The notes beneath the pieces are model-generated. The model was not told where the DNA came from. It saw only the letters and a list, made by a program, of their open reading frames with translations, and ran no database searches. Below are positions 16,379 through 24,930 of a DNA stretch of 64,000 nt, piece by piece. How positions within the stretch are numbered: position 1 is the stretch's first letter; each line of letters opens with the position of its first letter. Origin of the DNA: Pseudomonas sp. MWU13-2105 (lineage in GTDB: Bacteria > Pseudomonadota > Gammaproteobacteria > Pseudomonadales > Pseudomonadaceae); assembly GCF_023242315.1 (NCBI RefSeq), contig NZ_JALLIY010000003.1, positions 62,001 to 126,000 on the forward strand, written 5' to 3'. A program made the position numbers and the translations under genes.

Positions 16379-16818
16379 ATGAAAACCGCCGCACAATTGC
16401 TGAAGCTCAAGGTCGTGCAAAACCAGCAGGTGCATAGCATCGCGCCCGATCAGATGGTGCTCGAAGCGCTGAAGCTGATGGCCGAAAAGAACGTCGGTGC
16501 GCTGCCCGTCATAGAGGCGGGGCAGGGATCGGAGTGATCAGCGAGCGTGACTATGCGCGCAAGGTCGTTCTACAGGGGCGATCTTCGGTGGGGACGCCGG
16601 TCAGGGACATCATGAGCGCGCCCGTGGTGACGGCCGACAGTCAGCAGAGCATCGAGCGCTGCATGGCGGTGATGACCGACAGTCATCTGCGCCATCTGCC
16701 GGTAATGGAAGGCGGGCAACTGATTGGCCTGTTATCGATCGGTGATCTGGTCAAGGAGGCCATCGCCGAGCAGGCCGACCTGATCCGGCAGCTGGAGCAC
16801 TACATTCGCGGACATTGA
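16379..16818 (+). pseudogene. CBS-domain protein, frameshifted
   Basis: Two frames together encode one roughly 146-residue, two-CBS-motif protein of the kind common in Pseudomonas. The first runs from ATG 16379 (MKTAAQLLKLKVVQ) to ALPVIEAGQ, then hits a stop at 16535. The second continues in another frame with GVISERDYARKVVLQG, through DIMSAPVVTADSQQ, and ends QLEHYIRGH. Adding one G to GGG at 16525-16527 restores Q-G-I-G-V-I-S and a full-length protein. Everything else looks intact, so a sequencing error is at least as likely as a real mutation. CBS pairs usually bind adenine nucleotides. Confidence 0.75.
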
Positions 16819-16911
16819 AACGACCCTGGAGCAAACGGATCGAAAGTTTCTGGGCACGAAGTTTTCAAATGTGCTGCCCGGCGGGCAGGTATTAATCGGA
16901 GAACATTTGAT

Positions 16912-18531
16912 ATGGCCAAACCAAGCACGGCACAACGTATTGTCATCGGCTTTGCAATTGCACCCTTGGTCCTGACGGGCCTGGTGTTGTATGCGTTGCA
17001 CGATCTGGCAACGCTCAAGGACCAGTCGATGGTGATCGTCAAGCAGGACTGGCCGAAGATCGCCCCGATCATGGTGATTGCCACGGGGGTACGTGACAAC
17101 GGCCGGAACACCCGGGATCTGCTGCTCGACAAAGATAACCAGCAAGCACAGCAGTCCATCGATAGCACCAAAAAACGCATCAGCCAGGCCTTTGAAACCC
17201 TCGAGCCATTGCTCGATACGCCAGCAGGCAAGGTCGCCTATGCCAACCTGAAAAAGAGCCGCGAGGCCTACGTCGCCGCGTTCACCCAGGTGCAAGTGCT
17301 GATCAGGCAAGGCGTTGCCGAGGCTGCGATGACCCAGTTGAAACAGCAAGTCATCCCCGCCGAACAGCAGGTTTATCAAAGCCTGGATGCCTTGATGGCG
17401 CTGCAAGGGCAGATCTTTGTCGATCGTGAACGCTCGGCTGAGGAGCTGTACAGCGATGCGCGCCGGAACATGCTGGGGTTGTTTGTGCTCTGCCTGGTCT
17501 CGGTCACCGCCGCGGCGGTCATCGTCACGCGCAGTGTCACCCGGCCATTGGGAGGAGAGCCCGATGTGGCCGCGCAAGTCTTGAGTCAAATCGCCCAGGG
17601 CGATCTGACGATCCAGGTGCCCGTGCAGGCCAGTGCCGAAGGCAGCGTGATGATGAACATGCATCGGATGCAGCAAAGCCTGAATGCGATGGTCAAGCAT
17701 ATCGCCGCGTCGGTCGATCTCGTCGCCAGTTCGTCAGAACAGATGGGCGCGGTCAGCAACCAGACCCGCGACAGTTTGCAGTTGCAGGGCCAGGAGATCG
17801 AGCAGGCCGCGGCGGCAGTCAATCAAATGACCGCGGCGGTCGATGAAGTCGCGCGCAACGCGGTCAGTACCAGCGAGGCATCGCGGATCTCCGAGCAAAC
17901 AGCCCGGCGCGGCAGTGAGCAGGTGCAGGAAACGGTGGCTTCGATTGGCACGCTGGCGGACGGCATGACCGCTACCTCCCAGCGTATCCAGCAATTGGCC
18001 GGGCGCGTGCAGGATATCAGCACGGTGCTGGACGTGATTCGCAGTATCGCCGAGCAAACCAATCTGCTGGCCCTCAACGCGGCGATTGAAGCGGCCCGCG
18101 CCGGTGAGGCCGGCCGTGGCTTTGCGGTGGTTGCCGATGAGGTGCGGGCGCTGGCCCATCGCACCCAGGTCTCGACCCGGGAAATCGAGCAAATGATCGG
18201 CAATGTGCGCCAGGACACCGGGCAGGCGGTAAATGCCATGCACAGCAGCAGCCAGTTGGTACAGGCCACCCTGGAAGTCGCGCAACGCTCCGGTGAGGCA
18301 CTGGAAGAAATCACCCGGTCGATCTCGCAGATCAACGAGCGCAACCTGATGATCGCCAGCGCCACGGAAGAACAGGCCTTGGTGGCACGTGAGGTGGATC
18401 GCAATCTGGTGGGGATTCGTAATCTGTCCGAGCAGGTTTCGCAGGGTGCCCGGCAGACTCATACCGCCGGTCTGGAGTTGGCGCAGATGGCCGGTGCCCT
18501 GCACCAGACAGTCGCGCGTTTCAGAACCTGA
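16912..18531 (+). CDS. Methyl-accepting chemotaxis protein
   Basis: A 539-residue chemoreceptor. A first membrane helix at about 10-30 ([15 protein letters not shown]) precedes a four-helix-bundle periplasmic domain and a second helix near 188-206 ([16 protein letters not shown]). A HAMP region ([11 protein letters not shown]) and a long cytoplasmic coiled coil follow. The conserved hairpin tip reads [19 protein letters not shown], followed by [12 protein letters not shown]. There is no CheR-tethering pentapeptide at the end (VARFRT). The ligand is unknown. A single-gene transcript is likely. Confidence 0.95.
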   Translation: MAKPSTAQRIVIGFAIAPLVLTGLVLYALHDLATLKDQSMVIVKQDWPKIAPIMVIATGVRDNGRNTRDLLLDKDNQQAQQSIDSTKKRISQAFETLEPLLDTPAGKVAYANLKKSREAYVAAFTQVQVLIRQGVAEAAMTQLKQQVIPAEQQVYQSLDALMALQGQIFVDRERSAEELYSDARRNMLGLFVLCLVSVTAAAVIVTRSVTRPLGGEPDVAAQVLSQIAQGDLTIQVPVQASAEGSVMMNMHRMQQSLNAMVKHIAASVDLVASSSEQMGAVSNQTRDSLQLQGQEIEQAAAAVNQMTAAVDEVARNAVSTSEASRISEQTARRGSEQVQETVASIGTLADGMTATSQRIQQLAGRVQDISTVLDVIRSIAEQTNLLALNAAIEAARAGEAGRGFAVVADEVRALAHRTQVSTREIEQMIGNVRQDTGQAVNAMHSSSQLVQATLEVAQRSGEALEEITRSISQINERNLMIASATEEQALVAREVDRNLVGIRNLSEQVSQGARQTHTAGLELAQMAGALHQTVARFRT

Positions 18532-18584
18532 ACAGGCGGGCGCGGGCGGCGGATCTTTGCCTGCGGGGTGCGCTTACGCGGCAA

Positions 18585-18599
18585 TGTTAAAAAATGTTA
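18585..18599. promoter_or_regulatory. Candidate operator, tandem TGTTA half-sites
   Basis: Two TGTTA elements exactly 10 bases apart (18585-18589 and 18595-18599), one DNA turn, lie 69 bases before ltnD in an otherwise A/T-rich promoter region. They may be the site for the DeoR-family regulator at the end of the cluster; no clear second copy was seen upstream of that regulator. Confidence 0.35.
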
Positions 18600-18667
18600 T
18601 TTTGAAAAACAGCTTCACATATTCTGATCATTGGGGGATTATCCGCTCAACCTGATGGAGTCCTCCC

Positions 18668-19573
18668 ATGAATAACAAGAATGTCGGTGTTGTCGGTTTG
18701 GGCGCGATGGGGCTGGGCATTGCCCGCTCGCTGCTGCGCGGTGGTTTCAATGTGCATGCCTGCGATGTACGGGCGGCGGTGACGCAACAGTTTGCCGGCG
18801 AGGGCGGCGTGGCCTGTGCTTCGCCCGCTCACATGGCCGGCGAGTGCGAGGTCATCATCACGGTGGTGGTGAATGCCGAGCAGACTGAGGCCGTTTTGTT
18901 TGGCGAAGGTGGCGCCGTGGCGGCGCTGCGTCCTGGCAGCCTGGTGATTGGCTGCGCCACCGTGGCTCCGACCTACGCGGTCGATCTTGGCCAGCGCCTG
19001 GCCGAACGGGGCCTGCTGTACCTGGATGCGCCGATCTCCGGTGGCGCGGCCAAGGCCGCCGCCGGCGAGATGACCATGATGACCTCGGGCCCGCTGGCGG
19101 CTTACGCCAAGGCCGAGGCGATCCTGGCGGGCATGGCCGGCAAGGTCTATCGCCTGGGCGATGCCCATGGCCTGGGTTCGAAGGTCAAAATCATCAACCA
19201 ACTGCTCGCCGGGGTGCATATTGCCGCCTCGGCCGAAGCCATGGCCCTGGGCCTGCGTGAAGGGGTCGATGCTGACGCGCTTTACGAAGTGATCACCCAT
19301 AGCGCTGGCAACTCCTGGATGTTCGAAAACCGCGTACCGCACATTCTCAAGGCCGACTACACACCGTTGTCGGCGGTGGATATTTTCGTCAAGGACCTCG
19401 GCCTGGTGCTGGATACCGCGCGCGCCAGCAAATTCCCGCTGCCGCTGTCGGCCACCGCCCACCAGATGTTCATGCAGGCTTCCAGCGCCGGTTTCGGCCG
19501 CGAGGATGACTCGGCGGTGATCAAGATTTTCCCGGGCATCCAGTTGCCCACGGCCAAGACCGAGCCGGTTTGA
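18668..19573 (+). CDS. ltnD: L-threonate dehydrogenase
   Basis: NAD-dependent beta-hydroxyacid dehydrogenase family protein of 301 residues that, by context, oxidises L-threonate to 2-oxo-tetronate. It has the N-terminal Rossmann motif GVVGLGAMGLGIARS, the substrate-binding DAPISGGAAKA segment, and the catalytic-lysine region GSKVKIINQLLAG. It opens an operon that continues with otnK, otnC, a GntP-type permease and otnI, the published enzyme set for threonate catabolism to dihydroxyacetone phosphate. 2-hydroxy-3-oxopropionate reductase is the close alternative; the neighbours decide for LtnD. Confidence 0.9.
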   Translation: MNNKNVGVVGLGAMGLGIARSLLRGGFNVHACDVRAAVTQQFAGEGGVACASPAHMAGECEVIITVVVNAEQTEAVLFGEGGAVAALRPGSLVIGCATVAPTYAVDLGQRLAERGLLYLDAPISGGAAKAAAGEMTMMTSGPLAAYAKAEAILAGMAGKVYRLGDAHGLGSKVKIINQLLAGVHIAASAEAMALGLREGVDADALYEVITHSAGNSWMFENRVPHILKADYTPLSAVDIFVKDLGLVLDTARASKFPLPLSATAHQMFMQASSAGFGREDDSAVIKIFPGIQLPTAKTEPV

Positions 19574-19583
19574 GGAGCGCACA

Positions 19584-20873
19584 ATGACCAACCCTCCATT
19601 ACTGGGCTGCATCGCCGACGATTTCACCGGGGCCACCGACCTTGCCAATATGCTGGTGCGTGGCGGTATGCGCACTGTTCAGAGCATCGGTATCCCGAGC
19701 CGCGAAGTCGCCGCCGGGATCGACGCTGATGCGATCGTGATTGCCTTGAAGTCACGCACCACGCCGGCCGCCGAGGCGGTCACGCAATCCCTCGCGGCAC
19801 TGGCCTGGCTACGGGAACAGGGCTGCGAGCAGATCTTCTTCAAGTACTGTTCGACGTTCGACTCCACGGCGGCCGGCAATATCGGCCAGGTCAGCGAAGC
19901 ACTGCTGGCGGCGTTGGGCAGCGACTTCACCCTGGCGTGCCCGGCGTTTCCGGAAAATGGCCGGACAATCTTTCGCGGCCACTTGTTCGTTCAGGATCAA
20001 CTCCTCAGCGAGTCGGGTATGCAGCATCACCCGCTGACGCCGATGAGCGACGCCAACCTGGTGCGGGTGCTGCAAGCGCAGACCGGCCTGAATGTCGGCC
20101 TGCTGCGCTATGACAGTATTGCCCAGGGCGTCGAACAGGTTCGTGCGCGCATCGGCGAATTGCGTGCGCAAGGTGTTGGCATCGCCATTGCCGATGCCTT
20201 GTCGAACGAAGATTTGTATACCTTGGGCACGGCTTGCGCCGATCTGCCGTTGCTGACCGGCGGTTCCGGGCTGGCCTTGGGCTTGCCGGAAAACTTCCGT
20301 CGCGCAGGAAAATTGCGCAACCTTGATGCGGCGCAATTGACGCCGGTTCCAGGCGGCGAAGTGGTGCTGGCCGGTAGCGCTTCGCTGGCGACCAACGGAC
20401 AAGTGGCGGCCTGGCTCGAAGCCGCGCGGCCGGCCCTGCGTATCGACCCACTGGCCTTGGCCGCCGGCGCGCCGATAGTTGCGCAAGCCTTGGCGTTCGC
20501 CCGTGCGCACAAGGAAACCGTCTTGATCTACGCCACCTGTTCACCGGAAGAGGTCAAGGTGGTGCAACAGCAACTGGGGGCCGAGCGGGCCGGTAGCCTG
20601 GTGGAACACGCTTTTGGCGAAATCGCCGAGGGGTTGCGCCAGGGCGGTGTGCGGCGCTTCGTGATTGCCGGTGGCGAAACCTCGGGCGCGGTGGTGCAAG
20701 CCTTGGGCGTGCACCTGCTGCGCATCGGCGCGCAGATCGATCCCGGGGTGCCGGCTACGGTGAGCAGCACCGCGGAACCGCTGGCGTTGGCCCTCAAGTC
20801 GGGCAACTTCGGCGGCCGTGACTTCTTCGACAAGGCCTTGAAGCAGCTTGCTCGGACGGGAGAGGCGCAATGA
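19584..20873 (+). CDS. otnK: 3-oxo-tetronate kinase
   Basis: DUF1537-type four-carbon acid sugar kinase, 429 residues. It phosphorylates 3-oxo-tetronate with ATP, giving the 4-phosphate used by OtnC. The N-terminal substrate domain starts with the family signature GCIADDFTGATDLANML. The C-terminal nucleotide domain contains the glycine-rich VIAGGETSGAVVQAL and ends GNFGGRDFFDKAL, both diagnostic. It begins ten bases after ltnD and overlaps otnC by four bases (ATGA). Confidence 0.93.
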   Translation: MTNPPLLGCIADDFTGATDLANMLVRGGMRTVQSIGIPSREVAAGIDADAIVIALKSRTTPAAEAVTQSLAALAWLREQGCEQIFFKYCSTFDSTAAGNIGQVSEALLAALGSDFTLACPAFPENGRTIFRGHLFVQDQLLSESGMQHHPLTPMSDANLVRVLQAQTGLNVGLLRYDSIAQGVEQVRARIGELRAQGVGIAIADALSNEDLYTLGTACADLPLLTGGSGLALGLPENFRRAGKLRNLDAAQLTPVPGGEVVLAGSASLATNGQVAAWLEAARPALRIDPLALAAGAPIVAQALAFARAHKETVLIYATCSPEEVKVVQQQLGAERAGSLVEHAFGEIAEGLRQGGVRRFVIAGGETSGAVVQALGVHLLRIGAQIDPGVPATVSSTAEPLALALKSGNFGGRDFFDKALKQLARTGEAQ

Positions 20874-21508
20874 CTCATGAAAACGCCTTGCGCGAGGAAA
20901 TCTGCGAGGTCGGCCGCAGCCTTTACGCGCGCGGTTATACCGTCGGCAGCGCGGGCAATATCAGTGCGCGCCTGGACGATGGCTGGTTGATCACGCCGAC
21001 TGACGTCTGCCTCGGTCGCCTCGACCCGGCGACGATTGCCAAGGTCAACCTGGCCGGCGAATGGGTATCCGGGGACAAACCCTCGAAGACCCTGGCGCTG
21101 CATCGCCAGGTCTATGACCGCAACCCCAGTGTTGGCGGCGTGGTTCACACCCATTCCACCCATCTGGTCGCCTTGACCCTGGCGGGCGTCTGGCAAGCGG
21201 ACGATATTCTGCCGCCGCTGACGCCGTATCAGGTCATGAAGGTCGGACATATCCCGTTGATCGGTTATCAGCGTCCCGGCTCGCCGAAGGTGGCCGAACA
21301 GGTCGCGCAACTGGCCAACCGCGTGCGCGGCGTGATGCTTGAACGGCTGGGCCCGGTGGTCTGGGAGAGTTCGGTGTCCAAGGCCAGCTACGCCCTGGAA
21401 GAACTCGAGGAGACCGCGCGGCTCTGGCTGATGAGCAATCCCAGGCCCGAGCCGCTCGATCAGGTGGCGCTGGACGAACTGCGCGAGACCTTCGGTGCGC
21501 ATTGGTAG
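20870..21508 (+). CDS. otnC: 3-oxo-tetronate 4-phosphate decarboxylase
   Basis: Class II aldolase/adducin family protein of 212 residues that decarboxylates 3-oxo-tetronate 4-phosphate to dihydroxyacetone phosphate. Family motifs are GSAGNISARLDDGWLITPT near residue 24 and the zinc-ligand histidines in VVHTHSTHLVAL; a further acidic/histidine set follows in the C-terminal half. Its start is coupled to otnK. About 190 bases separate it from the permease gene, a gap that may hold an additional promoter. Confidence 0.9.
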   Translation: MTHENALREEICEVGRSLYARGYTVGSAGNISARLDDGWLITPTDVCLGRLDPATIAKVNLAGEWVSGDKPSKTLALHRQVYDRNPSVGGVVHTHSTHLVALTLAGVWQADDILPPLTPYQVMKVGHIPLIGYQRPGSPKVAEQVAQLANRVRGVMLERLGPVVWESSVSKASYALEELEETARLWLMSNPRPEPLDQVALDELRETFGAHW

Positions 21509-21701
21509 AACACGGTTTTTCAGCACGACAACAGATCGATAACGCAGGCTTTGTCCGGGAGGCGCGCAGCGACTCCTGATGGCCCCGGCTTGCCAGAAAA
21601 ACAATAACAACAGGAAATCCAAGCATGTTTGACCTTCACTGCGGCAATTTCAGATCCAGTGGCGCACGCGCTGCGTTCACCCAACGCGGAGGGTTGCGCA
21701 A

Positions 21702-23162
21702 ATGAGTCCGTTAATCCTGATGGTGACCGCCGGGCTGGGCATTGCGCTGCTGTTGTTCCTGGTGCTCAAGTATAAATTCCAACCCTTCGTCGCCTTGATG
21801 CTGGTGAGCATCCTGGTGGCATTGGTGGCCGGGGTGAAACCGGCCGAGTTGGTCGCGACCATTGAAGGCGGGATGGGCAAGACCCTGGGGCATATCGCGA
21901 TCATCATTGCCCTGGGCGCGATGATCGGCCGGATCATCGAACTCTCCGGCGGTGCCGAGGCCCTGGCCAAGACGCTGATCGCCCGTTTCGGCAACCGGCG
22001 TACCCCCCTGGCGCTGACGATTGCCGGCTTCATGGTCGGGGTCCCGGTGTTCTTCGAGGTCGGGGTGATCATCCTCATGCCGCTGGCCTATGGCGTCGCG
22101 CGCAGTGCGCGCAAGCCGCTGCTGGTGTTCGCGCTGCCGATGTGCGCGGCCTTGTTGACCGTCCACGCCTTCCTGCCGCCACACCCGGGCGCGGTGGCCG
22201 CGGCGAGCCAGTTGGGCGCCGATCTTGGGCGGGTGTTGATGTTCGGTCTACCGATCACCGCGCTGCTGTGCTACGTCGGCTACCGGGTGGCCGGGCGCAT
22301 GACCCGGCGGGTGTACCCGATGACCGATGATATCCGTGCCGAAGTCTACGGCCCGCATGTTACCAACGAAGACCTGGCCGCCTGGGCCAATGGCAACCAC
22401 AGCAGCACTGTGCGCGCCGCCGAGGCCGTATCGCACATGGGCCTGGAAGAGTCCACCAGCAACCTCGTCGCCAAGTTGCCGCCGGCACCGACGCCAGGTT
22501 TTGGCTTGATTGTCGGTCTGATCCTGTTGCCGATCATGCTGATTTTGCTGGGCACCCTGGCCACCTCGTTGTTGCCCGCCGATTCGACCCTGCGCAGCAT
22601 CATGACCGTGCTCGGCGCGCCGTTGGTGGCGCTGCTGCTCGACACCTTGCTGTGTGCCTGGTTGCTCGGTTCGCGGCGGGGCTGGAGTCGGACCCAGGTG
22701 TCCGATGTGATCGGTTCGGCCCTGCCCGGCGTGGCGATGGTGATCCTGATTGCCGGGGCCGGCGGAGTTTTCGGCAAGGTCCTGGTGGACACCGGGATCG
22801 GCGCGGTGGTCTCCGATCTGTTGCGCAGCACCGGGCTGCCGGTGCTCGCCCTGGGCTTTTTGCTGACCCTGCTGTTGCGCGCGGTACAAGGCTCGACCAC
22901 CGTGGCACTGGTGACTACCGCCGGTATCATCAGCCCGTTGATCGCGACCCTCAACCTCACCCCGAACCATATGGCCCTGTTGTGCCTGGCCATGGGCGGT
23001 GGCGGCTTGGCCATGTCGCATATCAATGATGCCGGTTACTGGATCTTCACCAAGCTGGCCGGGCTGAATGTGGCCGATGGCCTGCGCACCTGGACGCTAC
23101 TGACCACCTTGCTCGGGACGCTGGGTTTCTGTATTACCTTGTTGATCTGGCCGTTTGTCTGA
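21702..23162 (+). CDS. GntP family permease (probable threonate importer)
   Basis: A 486-residue gluconate:H+ symporter-family protein with about 12-14 predicted membrane helices. Recognisable segments are the N-terminal LILMVTAGLGIALLLFLVLK, the mid-protein LTVHAFLPPHPGAVAAA and, near the end, VQGSTTVALVTTAGI, all typical of GntP carriers. A long hydrophilic loop (about 205-260) separates the two halves. Lying inside the threonate operon, it most likely imports threonate. An AGGG ribosome site precedes ATG 21702. Confidence 0.9.
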   Translation: MSPLILMVTAGLGIALLLFLVLKYKFQPFVALMLVSILVALVAGVKPAELVATIEGGMGKTLGHIAIIIALGAMIGRIIELSGGAEALAKTLIARFGNRRTPLALTIAGFMVGVPVFFEVGVIILMPLAYGVARSARKPLLVFALPMCAALLTVHAFLPPHPGAVAAASQLGADLGRVLMFGLPITALLCYVGYRVAGRMTRRVYPMTDDIRAEVYGPHVTNEDLAAWANGNHSSTVRAAEAVSHMGLEESTSNLVAKLPPAPTPGFGLIVGLILLPIMLILLGTLATSLLPADSTLRSIMTVLGAPLVALLLDTLLCAWLLGSRRGWSRTQVSDVIGSALPGVAMVILIAGAGGVFGKVLVDTGIGAVVSDLLRSTGLPVLALGFLLTLLLRAVQGSTTVALVTTAGIISPLIATLNLTPNHMALLCLAMGGGGLAMSHINDAGYWIFTKLAGLNVADGLRTWTLLTTLLGTLGFCITLLIWPFV

Positions 23163-23183
23163 GTTTTTATCCTGGGAGCTACC

Positions 23184-23966
23184 ATGCCTCGTTTTGCTGC
23201 AAACCTCAGCATGCTTTACCCGGAACAGGGGTTTCTGGAGCGCTTCGCCGCGGCGGCCGCCGACGGTTTCGAAGCGGTGGAGTACCTGTTTCCCTACGAC
23301 TACAGTGCGCAGGAACTCAAGCAACGGCTGAGCGACAATGGCCTGGTGCAGGCGCTGTTCAATGCTCCGCCCGGCGATTGGGCGGCGGGGGAGCGCGGTA
23401 CTGTGTCGTTACCCGGTCGGGAAAGTGAGTTTCGCAGCGGTTTCGAGCGCGCCCTGGAGTACGCCGCGGTGCTGGGCAATTCACGCATCCACGTCATGGC
23501 CGGTCTGCTGCCCTCGGAGGGCGAGCGGGCCCGGCATCACGGCATCTACCTGGAAAACCTCGCCCATGCCACGGCCCTGGCGGCCAAGGTCGGCGTCACT
23601 GTGTTGCTGGAACCGATCAATACACGGGACATGCCGGGCTTTTTCCTCAACCGCCAGGATCAGGCCCAGGCGATCTGCAAGGAAGTCGGTGCGAGCAACC
23701 TGAAGGTGCAGTTCGACTGCTATCACTGCCAGATCGTCGAGGGCGACCTGGCCAGCAAGTTGCGCCGCGACTTCGCCGGGATCGGTCATATCCAGATTGC
23801 CGGGGTGCCGGATCGGCACGAGCCGGATCAGGGAGAGGTCAATTACCCCTACCTGTTCGAGCTGATTGACCAACTGGGTTACGACGGCTGGGTCGGTTGC
23901 GAATACCGCCCGCGCGGCGATACCTCGGCGGGCTTGCAATGGCTGCGCGACTGGAAGGCGCGCTAG
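23184..23966 (+). CDS. otnI: 2-oxo-tetronate isomerase
   Basis: Hydroxypyruvate-isomerase-like TIM-barrel enzyme of 260 residues, predicted to convert 2-oxo-tetronate to 3-oxo-tetronate, the step between LtnD and OtnK. Landmarks are [14 protein letters not shown] at the start, [13 protein letters not shown], the metal-ligand [38 protein letters not shown] and the C-terminal GCEYRPRG. It closes the operon. Its TAG stop shares the palindrome CTAG with the stop of the convergent regulator gene. Confidence 0.92.
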   Translation: MPRFAANLSMLYPEQGFLERFAAAAADGFEAVEYLFPYDYSAQELKQRLSDNGLVQALFNAPPGDWAAGERGTVSLPGRESEFRSGFERALEYAAVLGNSRIHVMAGLLPSEGERARHHGIYLENLAHATALAAKVGVTVLLEPINTRDMPGFFLNRQDQAQAICKEVGASNLKVQFDCYHCQIVEGDLASKLRRDFAGIGHIQIAGVPDRHEPDQGEVNYPYLFELIDQLGYDGWVGCEYRPRGDTSAGLQWLRDWKAR

Positions 23967-24772
23967 GCGGTAGGTAACAGCAGTTCCACGCCCTGCTTGC
24001 GGATGCCATCGGCGGCGGCGGCGGTCAGGGCGTCGTCGCTGAGGATGATGTCGAACTGCTCGAGCCCGGCAATCCGGTACATGCTGAAGGTGCCGTACTT
24101 CGAACTGCTGGCCACCAGCACCGTTTGCGCGGCCGATTGCATCGCCACTTGCTTGACCTCGACCTTCAGCGCCGAAGGCGTGGTCAGGCCGCGACGCAAA
24201 TCCCAGGAACTGGTGGAGATGAAGGCGATATCGGTGACCACCTGGCGCAAGGTGGCGACCGCCAGTCCTCCGACGCAGGAATGGTTGGAGTGATCCAGCT
24301 GGCCACCGGTATGGATCACCGTGACCTGGGGTGCGTCCATCAAGGCCTGGACAATACCGAAGTCGTTGGTGACCACGGTCATGCCGGAAAGCGCCTTGAC
24401 GTACGGGACGATCTCCAGGGTGCTGGTGCCCGCGTCCAGGTAGATGGTCATGTCGGCATGCAGCAAGCGCGCGGCGAGCTTCGCCATGGCCTGCTTCTGC
24501 GGCAACTCGACCACCGCCTTGAGCTGGTGGCTGGGCTCACTGTGCAGTTGGCTGGCGATGCGCACGCCACCGGTCACCGAGTAGGCCCGACCTTCCTGTT
24601 CCAGCAAGGCAATGTCGCGGCGCACCGTCATGTGCGAGCACTCGAACATTTCCATCAACTGATGAACGCTCAGCACCTGGTGCTTGCGCAACTGGCGCAG
24701 CATCAATTCACGGCGCTGTTCAGGAATCATCGGTGCGCCGCTTTCGACGGCGATGTCCTTTTGACTAGGCAT
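23963..24772 (-). CDS. DeoR family transcriptional regulator of the threonate operon
   Basis: A 269-residue DeoR/GlpR-type repressor. The helix-turn-helix is near residues 25-55 ([18 protein letters not shown]), with GGVRIASQ after it. The sugar-phosphate-sensing domain contains [10 protein letters not shown] and LVASSSKYG. The start is ATG 24772 ([11 protein letters not shown]), with ATG 24727 (MIPEQRREL) as an alternative. It converges on otnI with a four-base overlap. Proximity suggests it senses a phosphorylated threonate intermediate and represses the cluster. Confidence 0.9.
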   Translation of the reverse strand: MPSQKDIAVESGAPMIPEQRRELMLRQLRKHQVLSVHQLMEMFECSHMTVRRDIALLEQEGRAYSVTGGVRIASQLHSEPSHQLKAVVELPQKQAMAKLAARLLHADMTIYLDAGTSTLEIVPYVKALSGMTVVTNDFGIVQALMDAPQVTVIHTGGQLDHSNHSCVGGLAVATLRQVVTDIAFISTSSWDLRRGLTTPSALKVEVKQVAMQSAAQTVLVASSSKYGTFSMYRIAGLEQFDIILSDDALTAAAADGIRKQGVELLLPTA

Positions 24773-24861
24773 TCGGGCTCCACAATGAAGAAATCCGCCG
24801 ACAGGGAAAGCGGAGCAAACATAGTAGCGAATCCGCGTCAAAGGAACGAGTCGTTGTGGTT

Positions 24862-24909
24862 CTCCAACGAAGAATGCCCCGTATCTTTCGATACGGGGCA
24901 TTCTTTTTT
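24862..24909 (-). terminator. Terminator after the CstA-type gene
   Basis: A perfect 15-bp stem (arms 24871-24885 and 24890-24904). On the minus strand the loop is the stable GAAA tetraloop, followed by TTCGTT. On the plus strand it is followed by TTTTT, so it could work in both directions and insulate the DeoR promoter. Confidence 0.7.
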
Positions 24910-24930
24910 ATCTACCGGGACAAACTTCGA

